This document shows positions 44,265-55,180 of a DNA stretch of 64,000 bases, piece after piece. Location of the stretch: contig JAHQRK010000040.1 in assembly GCA_019828595.1 (NCBI GenBank), positions 124,001-188,000 of the forward strand, given 5' to 3'. The notes under the pieces were generated by a model. The model saw only the letters and a list, made by a program, of their open reading frames with translations, was not told where the DNA came from and searched no databases. The DNA comes from Aphanomyces cochlioides (lineage: Eukaryota; Oomycota; Saprolegniomycetes; Saprolegniales; Verrucalvaceae). Made by a program: the position numbers and the translations under genes. Numbering within the stretch: position 1 is the stretch's first letter; every line of letters starts with the position of its first letter.

Positions 44265-46694
44265 TCACGTCTGTGCGTGCAAATAGGCCAGCTCGCTTGT
44301 GAGGGTTTCATGGCGGTAGTTGAGACGGATATCCGGGACATTCGACATGCGAATGTCGTTGCCCGCAGCGCCAGGGAGATAATACGTCTTCCCGAGGAAA
44401 TGCTGCTTGAATGGATGTTCAAAGCCCGACTGGAGCACGGAATTGCGGGCAATTTCACAAATGTCTGGCCCAGAGAGTTTCCACACTTGCGCAGCAACAG
44501 AGTATTCTTCCAGCAGCGGATCTTTCGTGTAGTGCAGCATGAGCGGATCATCCGTGCTCAGCGACACATTCAGGCCTAACAACAGCGCTTTATACTAGAA
44601 GGGCGGGGGAGATTCATACCTCGGGCAAAATATTGCGGGAATGGATTGCGATGAAAGTCAAGGAAGAGTTTGTTGTTGCTCAACGGAGACATGGCGATTC
44701 CGATTTGAGCCAAGTAGTACAAGTATTGGAGTGCTACGGACTTGCGCAGCGTAATGCCGTGGTTGATCTACAAGAAACAGCTCAGGGAAACATGCACAGG
44801 GTGGAGCTTTACCGCATTGGCGCAGAGAAAGGTGGCCGCCAAATGGTCAGTGTCACCAGCTTCACCAGCATGAGGGCGGAAGGTAAACGTGGAGAAGCCC
44901 TTGGCGCGACGGAAAGCATTCAACGTCGCAATGTTAGCGTAGAGGTAGTAGCACCAATAGTCGTATGGAGGATTGGTTTCATTCGTCCAATCTGCAGGAC
45001 GCGGTAGTGGTTTGCCCTTCTCGGCACGAATGGGATCGGTTTTGCTCTCGTCGTCGACGCAGTCGAAGCCAATGACAGCTTGGAGAAATGTATGGAGCTG
45101 TGGATTCGATGATGGATCTTGCGTCACTTGGAAGAGCGGGAGGAATATGTTTTGGATCATTTGCTCGAAATTGTCCAAGTCGCCACTCTTTTTGTAGAGG
45201 AAAAAGAGTCGCGGGATTTGAATCATCCAGCGGACATGAGGCGACGCAAGACGGTTCACGTAAAACCACCGAGCAAGCTTGTCCCATTCGGAATGCTTTC
45301 GGCCATAGATGGAGAGGCGCCACTCGACGAGCTGGTACTTGGATTGCTGCAGATCGCTCATAACTTCTTTGGTAATATCGGCGAGGTATCGACCGGCAAT
45401 TAAATTGTCCGTCTTGAGAAAGATTTCACGCAGCCGACTCTGTCCAGCGGGATTATACTTGAGGTTGAATCGATCAAAGCGATGGAATGTGTTGGACGCA
45501 TGCATGTCCAAAGTGTCAACACTCAAATCGTATGCAGTCAAATTGAGCGACCGAAACACTTCGCTCAAAGTCATAAATCGTCCATCGCGGAAGATGACGA
45601 TTTCGCCAGGGTTCGTCTTGAGCTTCGACTTAATAAACCTGCCAACAACGATGTCAGGAAGACATTATCGGGATGGACATGTACCGGAGTAAATGTTTTT
45701 GGTTCATGCAAGCCGAGTGATGAATGTGCGTGTCGACTTTACGAATGTTGTAGAAGTCTCGATGAGGCACCGCTTTTTGGGAAACGAGCTCGCGGTCTGA
45801 GTTGAGCAGCACGTGGAGGTTAAACCGCGCTTCGAGCAGCTTAAGTCGTTTGAATGCAAATGTCTATCACCCCGTTGGAGAAAGGCATGAAGAGATATCG
45901 AATACCTTTACTGGTCCAGAATTGATTATGCGCTTGACTTCAAACCAGTCGTCATAGAATTCATCTTGTGAGGTAGGCTTTGAGACCAATTCGGATTTCG
46001 TTGCGTCTGTGTAAACAACGATGACACCATCTCGGGTTTCAATTTGATGGTCCGTTCCACTTGGTGCCTACAGACAAATAGTTAACCGACAATGCATATA
46101 TGTCAAAGTACAATCGTGCTGAAGATGTCGTAAGGAATATCATCGCGGTGGCGAAATTTACTTCGAGTGGGAGTCAAAGGCGTGTTGAAATCGAAATCGT
46201 CATCCTTGGGAATTTGGATCTCGTTGCATTTGACCCATTTTTCACGAAGAGCAATGCATTTGAGGATTCCATGGCATACTTCTGTTGTTTCAGGATCACG
46301 TTCTTCATCACAATCTGAAAACTTGATCCGCTGATAGTCACGCAAGTCGACATATGGCTCTGGAATGCGTTCAAAGAGCGTGCTCAACTCTATTCTTGAG
46401 GATGAGCTTGAGTTACACCAACGTTGCAATCTCACCATCGTCCACTTGATTTTCATTCTCGTATTCATCCGCGAGCGATAACTTACGCTGCTGGGCTGTA
46501 TTGTAGATCGATTGGAGGTAGGTCGATTTCTGAACATCTTCAATGTGCTGCATGAAACAAAACCATCAATCACGCAACCATGTCAGGCCTTTTCGACGTA
46601 CCGATTCTCCATGCTCCTTTTCCAGATCCAAGTCATCTTCTTCTCGAATTGACAGCTGGGACAGCGTCGGTTCCCGATCGATGGGCGATGTCAT
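44265..46694 (-). CDS. AMP deaminase
   Basis: Converts AMP to IMP and ammonia in purine interconversion and energy balance. ATG 46694 ([20 protein letters not shown]); an ATG at 46754 is an alternative. The N-terminal part carries [20 protein letters not shown]. The catalytic TIM barrel starts [20 protein letters not shown] (metal-binding H-x-H), followed by [83 protein letters not shown] and [20 protein letters not shown] (catalytic Asp-Asp). It ends [12 protein letters not shown]. All active-site blocks of AMPD are present. About eight exons. Confidence 0.92.
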
Positions 46695-47134
46695 CTTCAC
46701 GGGGCAAATTCGAAAATGAAAATCTTTATGATTGGATTTTTTCAAAGCATACAAATTTCAAGTCTACATGGAAGGACATCCAGAAACGCGTCCAATCAAT
46801 GCAAAAACCACGACAGGCAACTCATGTAAACAAGAACAATCACCTAAAATGCCCTTTATTCTGTCGTTTCCACCCCTAGAGGCGGTCTGAATCATGGTCT
46901 GGCCATGGCCACAGGCAAGATTCAGTCAAGGATGGGGATTTACTAGATTTCATTGGACAAAATTAAGAACTTAATCAGATTTGATTGGATGAAATATTAT
47001 AATTTAAGCCAATCAAACGAGCGAATGGTACAATAAGATCGCCATTTTTTGCAAAGTCGAGACCAGGCTCAAAGTCGAGCACCAATCATCTTCGTCAATG
47101 AAATACCGCCAAAACCTTCAGAAGCCAATATATC
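46695..47134. other. Upstream region of AMP deaminase with CCAAT boxes
   Basis: Contains ATTGGACAAAATTAAG, GATTTGATTGGATGAAAT and AAGCCAATCAAACG between about 46950 and 47025. No gene. Confidence 0.4.
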
Positions 47135-47152
47135 TATCCGGCACACCGGATA
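47135..47152. promoter_or_regulatory. Palindrome TATCCGG-CACA-CCGGATA before the pogo-like transposase
   Basis: Perfect 7-bp arms, 23 bp before the transposase ATG at 47175. It is the same element family as at host housekeeping genes. Confidence 0.5.
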
Positions 47153-47484
47153 ATTTTCCCGCCTTCGACCCTCCATGTCTTCATTTGCATGTCATTTCCA
47201 AAGTTTGTCCTCACCAACCATGAACAGTGCTGTAAACCAAGTATTGCAAGGCAGCCTCTGCACGGAAGTCTCTAATGCAACTGGCATCCCATACTCTACA
47301 CTTACGGCTCATGTGCGTGCCAAGACGAAAGCATACACAATTCGTGGCATGGGTAGGCCTCCCCATCTCCCACTTGATTGCAAAAACGACATTGTGGAGT
47401 GGGTAATTGTAATGCAAATGCAAGGATTGCCTATAAAACGCAAGGATATAATGGTGAAGGCAAGTCAAGTTGCCTTCGAAATTC

Positions 47485-50289
47485 ATCCTGAAATGTGATA
47501 TCTTTGGAATTTTTCAGGACGGCATCCTGACTTCTATTATTTCGTCCAATCAATTAAATATTTCACGTTCATTGGCTGCAAAAGATGGTGCTTTCGATTT
47601 CATCTCAGAACGATCTGTCGAGAGAAGAGAAGAGGCTGCCCTTATCAAGTGGAAAGCGCTTGCCAAGCCGACGGACATGGACCAAACCATGACGCAGAGT
47701 TGACAAATTGGTATGACAATCTCCTATATTGAATTTAAGCTTCCTGAACAGGATCAAGACGATCTATTTGAACGAATTGGTGTCGTAAAACAAAGAAAGA
47801 CAAAAACGGTACAATTTCATCCATGAAGCTTATAACAAGTGTGTAGAGACGACTGAACATCACATAAGCGTCGTTGTGGTTGATCTTGGCTTCTTTCTGG
47901 CTGGGCTGTCGTCACTCAAACTGGTTGCATGTTTTAGCGCCTCAGTCTTTCGGTACAATCGAACGCAGGTTGACAATTTTCGTTGACAAATACGGTTAGG
48001 TCGGTCATTCAAGGAGGTGGATAGAAACGGCTCAACAACTGTAAATGTCTCGACAAGCTCAAGCTCTGATGCATCTTTTGGATGCCTGTTGCCCATTTTG
48101 CTTTCGTAGAAATTCGTGAGACGTGTCATAATGTAAGTCCACTCGTAATATATGTTTTTTTGTTTTCGAGTTGGTAAATCATTGGTATTGATCAAACGAT
48201 AAGGCAAGATATTCTTCTGGGAGTTTCCACGCCACCACAAGTGCCAAGCAGTCGCAATATTTACACTTGGGAAAATAAAATCGGCAGGAAGCCTATGAAG
48301 GCCATCACCCCATTGGTATATCTCGAACTCCATTTGATTTTTTGATACTTGCGACGTAGAATCGCCACCGGCAGCACGATGTTGAACAGCTGCAATGGCG
48401 GTGGATATTGCTGAAGCCAAAAACTCTCTCGAAATGTTTTCGGCACCTAGACTGTGCTCTTTCAATCTCGCGCACGCCATCCAAGACTTTTTCTGGTATT
48501 TCGAGGATTGACTTTTCATTCTGGGCAATCTGTTTGTACAATTCCACGTGTGGTGGAACCCCAGTGGACATCATGAACGGTGAAATCTCTCCAATCTATG
48601 TGGCGATAATTAAATATATAGATATAATAGAATGATTAACGTACTTGAAGGATAGATGCAAGATCATTCATCACGGCACTATTCCGAAATATGTGTGACG
48701 ACAACAAGGGATGAGTTGATGCCAGGGATTCAATTAAATACTCGCGATGAAAGACAAGTGAAACAAGGGCTAAACGTAAAATTCCACGCAAATGATTTAC
48801 GTGTACTAGAGTTGGAAATGTAATTGAAAGAGCTGCTGTGACGACTGAGTTATCGTTGTTGGGGAAATGTGGGGGCAACGCAGCAAATGATGAGTTCGAC
48901 AGTGGTAAACCGGCAGCAACTCGTCCGGTGAATTGGTCACCGGCTGACTCATAACGGAAATATCGTTCCATGACATTTCCGAGTGACCACCCACAGCGTA
49001 GGCACACACTAACTATAGATGGGCCACCTGTGCTCCCAGAGGAGACAAAAGTGGCAGACCCCTTGCGAATCGAATGCGTCCCAATGTCCTTCTTGTTTCC
49101 AGACCCAAGCAATTTAGCCAAACTCTTGCTAAACCTATCCTATATATCAAATAATTAATAGGATTGCACAACAACAATTATACTTTTTGGTTTGAGCCAG
49201 GAAACAAATTGGTCGGTTGAATTTGAGGAGTGCAAGCTAAATAGACTCCGATAGCTAAGAATAAGCAAATTTCTGGATGAAACGGATTGCTGTAACAATG
49301 TTTGGGGTCTTTGTTTTTTGTCCCTTCACCAATATTAATTCGATATTTATTTCTCAAATACCTTCTTGTTTGGTTTTTGTTTTATGGAAAACAAATCCTA
49401 TTGAGTCTTCTCTGCAGAGCATGTGATCAAACCTTTGAGTACAAGTTCAGGAAAAAGGATCCGATGAAATTACTTACTGAATGCTCTGTGTAGAGACAGA
49501 GCGACACATTAAATTCCAAGACAATAAAAGAAACAAATGAGAAAAACCTCCGTCCTGCAACAAAAGTGAATCTTTTCCAAGCCTTCTGAGGTCGGTAAAC
49601 GACAATGGGCGTTTCCCCGAAAAGTCTTTTTGACCCGTTTGAAGATCCTGAGCAAGCGTCTTACGAATTCCTAGTGATTTATTGAGCTTATTGCTATATT
49701 ACATAGTTACCAGAGAATATTTCTTGCATGTCGGTTTCATACATGTCAGGTAAAGGCACCTTTTCGTCTTTATACAGGCTTTTCAAGGCACTGCGGTACG
49801 ATGACAAAGTACCAATTTCTACAGACCGATGTCGCACAGTCCAAACAATAAACTCTAAAAAATCCTTGTATTGAAACCTATTAATAGACAAATCAAGTTC
49901 GCGTTTTGTCGCATCAGATGCGACGGGTTTCAATAGTTCGTCTCCTTTCCCCATGAGCACGACCCATTTCACAATTTGATTGATTCCTGACGAGTAGCTG
50001 GCCCGTGTTTGCGCGGATATGCGGTTCCGGCGAGCGATCTCCACCGTGAAATTCTCCGCAGTCGGCATAATTCAAACTAAATGAATAGATTGGTGAATAT
50101 TTACAGTATTTCCAGTAAATTGATTGGAGGACAGAGTCGTCGTGCAGATTGCCTGACAAATTCTCTTTTTGGTCTTAAAATATTTTCCATACTGTATCCC
50201 ATATAAAACCAAAATTTGACGTCATTAAAAGGGAAAAATTCAGACGTTTTGCACGACGATCCGGTAAAATCTGTCCATATATCCTGAAA
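47485..50289. mobile_element. Crypton-type element inserted in the pogo-like gene
   Basis: The inserted block is bounded by the direct repeat ATCCTGAAA at 47485-47493 and 50281-50289, which marks the only discontinuity of the pogo coding sequence. It holds the tyrosine recombinase gene on the minus strand plus non-coding flanks (47494-47859, 50069-50280). The left flank also carries AATTTTTCAGGA (near 47508), the inverse of the sequence at the right junction. Assignment of exact ends is inference from the repeat and the reading frame. Confidence 0.75.
47860..50068 (-). CDS. Tyrosine recombinase of a Crypton-type transposon, apparently intact
   Basis: Integrase-like transposase. N-terminal core-binding domain (MPTAENFTVEIARRNRISAQ, TRASYSSGINQIVKWVVLMG, GTLSSYRSALKSLYKDEKVP). 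The next exons give the catalytic domain: RPLSFTDLRRLGKDSLLLQD, FLLLSWNLMCRSVSTQSIQ (first Arg), DSIGFVFHKTKTNQEG, DPKHCYSNPFHPEICLFLAI and TPQIQPTNLFPGSNQK. It closes with GTHSIRKGSATFVSSGSTGG (His-x2-Arg) and SLGNVMERYFRYESAGDQFT (candidate Tyr). The last exons encode a C-terminal domain ADFIFPSVNIATAWHLWWRG then PYRLINTNDLPTRKQKNIYY, comparable to the GCR1_C-like DNA-binding domain of Cryptons, and a basic tail. At least five exons. The splice near QEG/TKNKDPK is in frame. No stop or frameshift found. Confidence 0.78.
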
Positions 50290-51507
50290 AATTTCGGATT
50301 ATGACGATTGAATACGGCTGGTACAAAGGTTTTCGCCGTCGACATCCAATCTTGTCCGACCGTCGTGCCCAAACAATCTCACGAGCTAGAAACGCCGTCG
50401 ATGATACTGCTGTGAGTATTCTATTTTCGTTGCTTGAACACCAAATTGAAACACATGAACTAACACCAGATCGAATCTGGAATATGGATGAAACTGCGTT
50501 CCATAGTCGAAAAAAGTCTGGTAAAGTCGTAGCAGTCAAGGGATCAAGAAATGTTTGGTTGCAAACACTTGATGCTGGCTACCATCTTTCTATTGCCGCC
50601 TGTGTCAGTGCTGGAGGTGAGGTTTTCCCTCCTACATTCATATTCCCTGGTGATTCCGTCGAAAGATCACTATCGACGTCATGCTCAATACCAGGAGCAA
50701 CAATTTCTACAGCACCGAAGGGTTGGATGAATGAAGATGTCTTTGTTTCGTGGCTCACGCATTTCTCGTATTCCATCGGTTTTAAAGTCAAGCGTCCAAT
50801 TCTGTTGACAATCGATGGTTTATCATCTCACTGTACACTCAAAATCGTTGAAACCGCCGAAGAATTGGGCATCTCCTTGCTCTGTTTACCGTCAAACGCA
50901 ACGCACCTTTTACAACCCCTTGATGTGTCAGTGTTTAAGTCGTTCAAAAGTGCTGTCGAGCAAAAGATATATGAAGCAATGGTTTATGACGGTATGACTC
51001 TCTATTTACTACTATAACATGACACGTGTAGATACTGGTAATCTCTTTACGTTATGCAAAGCTAAAGCTCTACAAATTGCGTCTTCAGCGTGGTTTGAGA
51101 ATGTATCGGCAAAAAATGCTATCGCTGGATTTACGTGTTGTGGTATATGGCCACTCTCGAAGGCCAATATGATGGAGCGATTGGAAAGATTTAAAGCCAA
51201 TGGTGTGTGTAAGAGAGTTGAGCAAGCCGACTGGATTCGTCACAGGGACGTTGTGCGAGCGGAAATTTTGGCTCTGCCTCCTGTTGGGCCAACAAAAAAG
51301 AGAACCAGACGAGATGTGACCGGCGCCCGTTTGCTGTCTATAAGTGAATTGTCAGTTGTTGATTCGACCAAATCGGACCGTCAAAACGCAAAGAGACTCA
51401 GCGAGGAGCAGAAGGCAAAACGAGCAAAAAAGCGAACCCCAGACTTCAAAGCGCAACAAAAACCAGGACCAAAACGTCAGAGAGACAAGTCTAGACACCG
51501 CGTATGA

Positions 51508-51969
51508 GATCATTCAGCTGTAATACCAAATACCAATTTTCTTGTGTCTTGTCTTGGCCTTCATCACTCCATCTTCTTGTCTTGGCCTTCGTCACTCCAT
51601 CTTCTCGGTCTTCTTTGGACACAAGCCATGATTGAAAATTTGGAACTGACTCATGAAATTGGATACCTTTTAAAAATAATATTTTCTTTGAATATTTATA
51701 CCTTAGACCTCTAGGATCTCACATCACATTCCACCCATTTTTGCATACTTTATTCAAGATCACTTCAATGCTTGACTTTGAGCCCCAAATTTATAAGCAA
51801 ATTCGAATCGTTTCTGGTGAATTCTATTTGATTTTTATGTGTAAATATGCTTCATTTATACATATTATGATTCTCTGTCAAATTCTCTATCTAATGATAC
51901 CCTTGCTTTGTTCTTTTGAGACGACTTTGTGCAAACACAAAAGTAAGCGCTCGACTTTGGTCTTTTACG
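51508..51969. other. 3' flank of the pogo-like element
   Basis: Non-coding; includes the 28-bp tandem repeat at 51547-51602. The distal end of the element presumably lies here, but no inverted repeat to the left side was found by eye. Confidence 0.4.
51547..51602. repeat. Tandem repeat, two 28-bp units
   Basis: TCTTGTCTTGGCCTTC followed by A or G and TCACTCCATCT, at 51547-51574 and 51575-51602, with one mismatch and a truncated third start (TCTCGGTCTTC). Confidence 0.85.
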
Positions 51970-54498
51970 TTAGAGGTCGCTGGCACCACTTCCACCTGGC
52001 AGCAGTTCCGAAAGCGTCCAGACCAAGAAGCTCAAGAGAATGAGGATGATTTGATTCCTAGTGTCTTCAAGAATCCATTGCACGAGTGACCCAACGACTT
52101 GTCGGTCTTTGTCTCCATCTTCCACACCAATCGTTTCACTGTGAGTGACCATGTCGCAACCAACGTCAAGGATTTCATCTTCGTCGTCGTCCCTCGATTC
52201 TTCCTGCAGCGTTGGCATGCCACTTGCCGTAGTTTCTTGTAGCGGTACTGAAGTTGTGGATAGTTGCTTGACGGGCAAACGACTCGCTTCTGTCAAGGCT
52301 TCAATCCACTCTGTGCCTTCCGCGACTGTTTCAGCTCGAAGAACCAAGACATCGCCGCTCGCTTGTGTGATTCCCAGTACGAGCGCAATGTGGTCAAGTT
52401 TTCTCAACTCGCCAAGCATTTCTTCGTGCGAAGAGAGATCTCGGATCGTGCAGTTGGACAGCACGATGACTTCCTTGGGCCGTGAATTCATCTTGTGTGA
52501 AAACAGTGACAAGACGACACCATCCAAACGACACCACCGCCGCGACCACTTGAGCATCATTGTTCGTTTCTTGTTGTACAACGTGAGGTACCCAACCTTG
52601 ATACGATTTGCCGGCGTCAACCGCTTGTAGTTTTCTTTCAGCATGACGATTTCATCCTGATACGTATGGACCAAGTCAGCTTTGGCACGGTCAAGCAAAG
52701 CTGGGAGTCGTTGCATGAGTTGAGCGCGTGCATGGACGTCCGATGCGTGATAACCATAAAAGAGACTTTGGATCGCCGTACCGAGAGCTGACTGCTGGGC
52801 TGGACTGAGCGGGGACGTCGTTGACGGCGAGGCACTATCAATTTGGACATGGAAAGTTCCATCGGCGCGGACAATCATCCATAGCGCTGCGTGTGTATGG
52901 AGCGTTGTGGTCGGGAGGGCATGGAAGAGGTCCATGATGCTTTGTGTTTCCTGGAGGCAATGCGATTCCGTGAGTAAATGTGCAAGGAGCGACGCCAGCG
53001 AAGCAATCGGCATGGCTTGGCGCACTGCCAAGCGCACGCATTTGGCAAATGCACCGGTCGTGAACGCGACAAAGAAGTCTGGGTCAGTCTCCACGCTACC
53101 AAAGGACAAGCCTTTGAAGCGCAGGAGGTGCTCTGTCGCTGCGATAGGATCTACGTAGAGCCCAACGGCGCACTGGACGCTGCCCGTGGCGTACGCTCTC
53201 GTGCCAAGAAGCAGTAGCGACTGGTCTGGTAGTGGAGCGATCGTCCCCGGGAAGACGTCAGATGAGTCGGGATCTATCATCGGACCAAAGTTGTTGAGCG
53301 ACAGCGTCGAGCTCTGTCGGCGAAGAAGCTGCTGCTTCTCGTCCTCTTCTTCCTCGTCATCCTCTTCGTCTTCGTCATCGTCATCATCTTCAGAAACATG
53401 CTTGGAGAGTGTTGTAGTGGCCGGAGAAGCACCCCATAGCTCAGGGACGCGCTCGATGAGACCGCGCTTGGCATCAAGTTGGATCGAATTGTTGTCAAAG
53501 AAGAGCGCTTGGAGACACCGACAGAGGGACGGCGCAGCAATCGACGGATGGGAAAAGCCTTTGAAGTGGAAGTCGAGGATCTTCGACGACTCAATCGTGC
53601 AAAGCATGCTTTCTCCTTTCTTGAGCGACTTCTCGATGAAAGTCGTGAGCACGACGAGTTCGTTCACCGCGGCACCAATGCGTGGACGTATTTCGTCGTG
53701 GAGAGCTGCAATGATACCATTTCTTGACAGACGTTTGCGGCAGGAGAAGACAAAAGTCTTGCGGAACGGAGCGTCCATGAACGCCGTGTAGAACGTGGGG
53801 TCGTCGTAGAGGCGTTCTAGAGAATAGCCCTTGAAAGCGTCGAAAGCGTCCCCCACGGCTGAGGCGTTGATATAGAGCGCCACGGCGAGTATAGGCTCAT
53901 CTGTCCATCGAACTCGGCGGATAAAGGATCCAACGCCCATGAGAACATCGCCTGTGGCCTTCAACCGTGCTGGAAATTGAATTGTCGACGTGGGTTCAAT
54001 GAGCGGGCCAAGTCCATCGAGGGAGAGCGGAGGAACTTCTGGAAAATGCCTTTGGGCCTGCTGTCTATCGCGGTCTGTTGAAATATTGACTGATGCTTGA
54101 TCAAGCGTCGCTCCCCAGTGCTCAACAAGTGCATCAACCCATCGATCTCTATCCGATTCGCTTTCGGCGGCGAACAGCATCTTGTCATCACGGACACGCA
54201 GTTCAAACCCATTGGGTTTTGGAGCTTCAAAAAGACGGATGTAAATATCAGCTCCTACGATCGACGCAGATCATCAGTGTGGTTGAGAACGTGATGGGTT
54301 CTTACCGCCTGTCGAGTTGAGCGGTCCGAGACGGATCAGTTCACCGCGTCTCGCTCCGCGGGTGTTGAACACATTGAGATTCTCCTTGTCAAGGTAAACC
54401 TGGCGCCATTTCCATGTATGAAACGTCCGAACTTGCCTCAAAAGCTTGCCTTCCACGAGCGGAAGTGGCGGCGACATGTGTGTTGCACGCTCTTTCAA
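51970..54498 (-). CDS. PH / chalcone-isomerase-like (x2) / PH protein with C-terminal membrane anchor
   Basis: Unusual multidomain protein. ATG 54498 (MKERATHMSPPLPL; MSPPLP at 54477 also possible). PH 1: EGKLLRQVRTFHTWKWRQVY, then across one intron IYIRLFEAPKPNGFELRVRD and ESESDRDRWVDALVEHW. Two similar modules of about 180 residues follow, each like the fatty-acid-binding/chalcone-isomerase fold: FPARLKATGDVLMGVGSFIR, AVALYINASAVGDAFDAFKG, FRKTFVFSCRKRLSRNGII; and VFPGTIAPLPDQSLLLLGTR, CAVGLYVDPIAATEHLLRF, FAKCVRLAVRQAMPIASL. An acidic run separates them. PH 2: VGYLTLYNKKRTMMLKWSRR, WCRLDGVVLSLFSHKM, GTEWIEALTEAS. The C-terminus is a tail anchor (QIILILLSFLVWTLSELLPG). Lipid sensing at a membrane is a reasonable guess; none of it is shown. 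Confidence 0.75.
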
Positions 54499-55180
54499 GT
54501 TTGTATCTCCTCAACGTGGCCGAATTGGTAATTGATGGAATATTAATAAATGAATATTCATCTAAAATACCAAGAGAGAGGGGTGCAGGGGTTAAAATAG
54601 GGGTTTAGATTCCACAGGGGTGAAGGGTTTTGTCACAATTGTGAAGGGGTTTAGAATTAGAAGGGGTGTAGGGTTTAGGCACAAATTGCATGATCATGGC
54701 AGACAAGACAGCAAGATGAAGACAGCAAGATGAATCAAGCTGTTGGCAAGAAAAGCTCAACGATGGAGCCCAAGGCAGCGCTAGAGAGGTGACAGAGCTG
54801 CTACTGCTAGTCTGTCCAATGTCCAAGTGTCCTGTCTATACCCATGAAGCCCAGCATGAGCACTGTTCAATATTGATATCGGCAATGCGGTCACAGCTTG
54901 ACGTGGGAAGACTGCAGGATTGCCAACGCTGCTTGTGTTTGCTTGTAGTCCATGGAAATCAGACGAAGGCGAGCGCTCGACTCTCAAATTGAACGTTAAT
55001 CTCTTCCAGTATGAAGTCCAGCAGCTCGTCAAGTCCCCAACGCTTATTGTCGGCCGCGTATATCGTGGGGTTGTTGTTCTTTGACACAAGTCAAGATGGC
55101 GATAACGACAACGCCAAGCTACGACAGAAGCGTCAAGCTGAGAGGAAGGAGTGCCCCGGAGATCGTCAAGCTTGTCTGGT
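54499..55180. other. Intergenic region with G-rich telomere-like tracts
   Basis: About 54575-54690 is dense in GAGGGGTGCAGGGGTT, AGGGGTTTAGA, GGGGTGAAGGGTTTTG and GTGTAGGGTTTAGG. Around 54963-55090 the minus strand encodes a protein-like stretch (DNKRWGLDELLDFILEEINV) ending in TGA at about 54963; it may be the last exon of a small unrecognised gene. Confidence 0.45.

Larger units (their letters stand above)
47175..51507 (+). mobile_element. Pogo-like DDE transposase gene, split by an insertion
   Basis: Transposase of the pogo/Tigger/Jerky group in two blocks. 5' block (47175-47493): helix-turn-helix (VNQVLQGSLCTEVSNATGIP, YSTLTAHVRAKTKAY) and the start of the CENP-B-like domain (LPIKRKDIMVKASQVAF). 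3' block (from 50281): WYKGFRRRHPILSDRRA, then the DDE catalytic domain with WNMDETAFHSRKKSG (first Asp), LLTIDGLSSHCTLKIVETAE (second Asp) and LCLPSNATHLLQPLDVSVFK (third acidic). An intron (about 50994-51033) leads to NAIAGFTCCGIWPLSKANMM and a Lys-rich end. The blocks are separated by the 2.8-kb Crypton-type element and are in frame with each other if it is removed. Otherwise apparently intact, so the interruption may be recent. Terminal inverted repeats not located. Confidence 0.85.

Noticed and set aside
54575..54690. True telomere
   Set aside because: TTTAGGG-like units are degenerate, short and internal to normal genes; better seen as a promoter-type tract.
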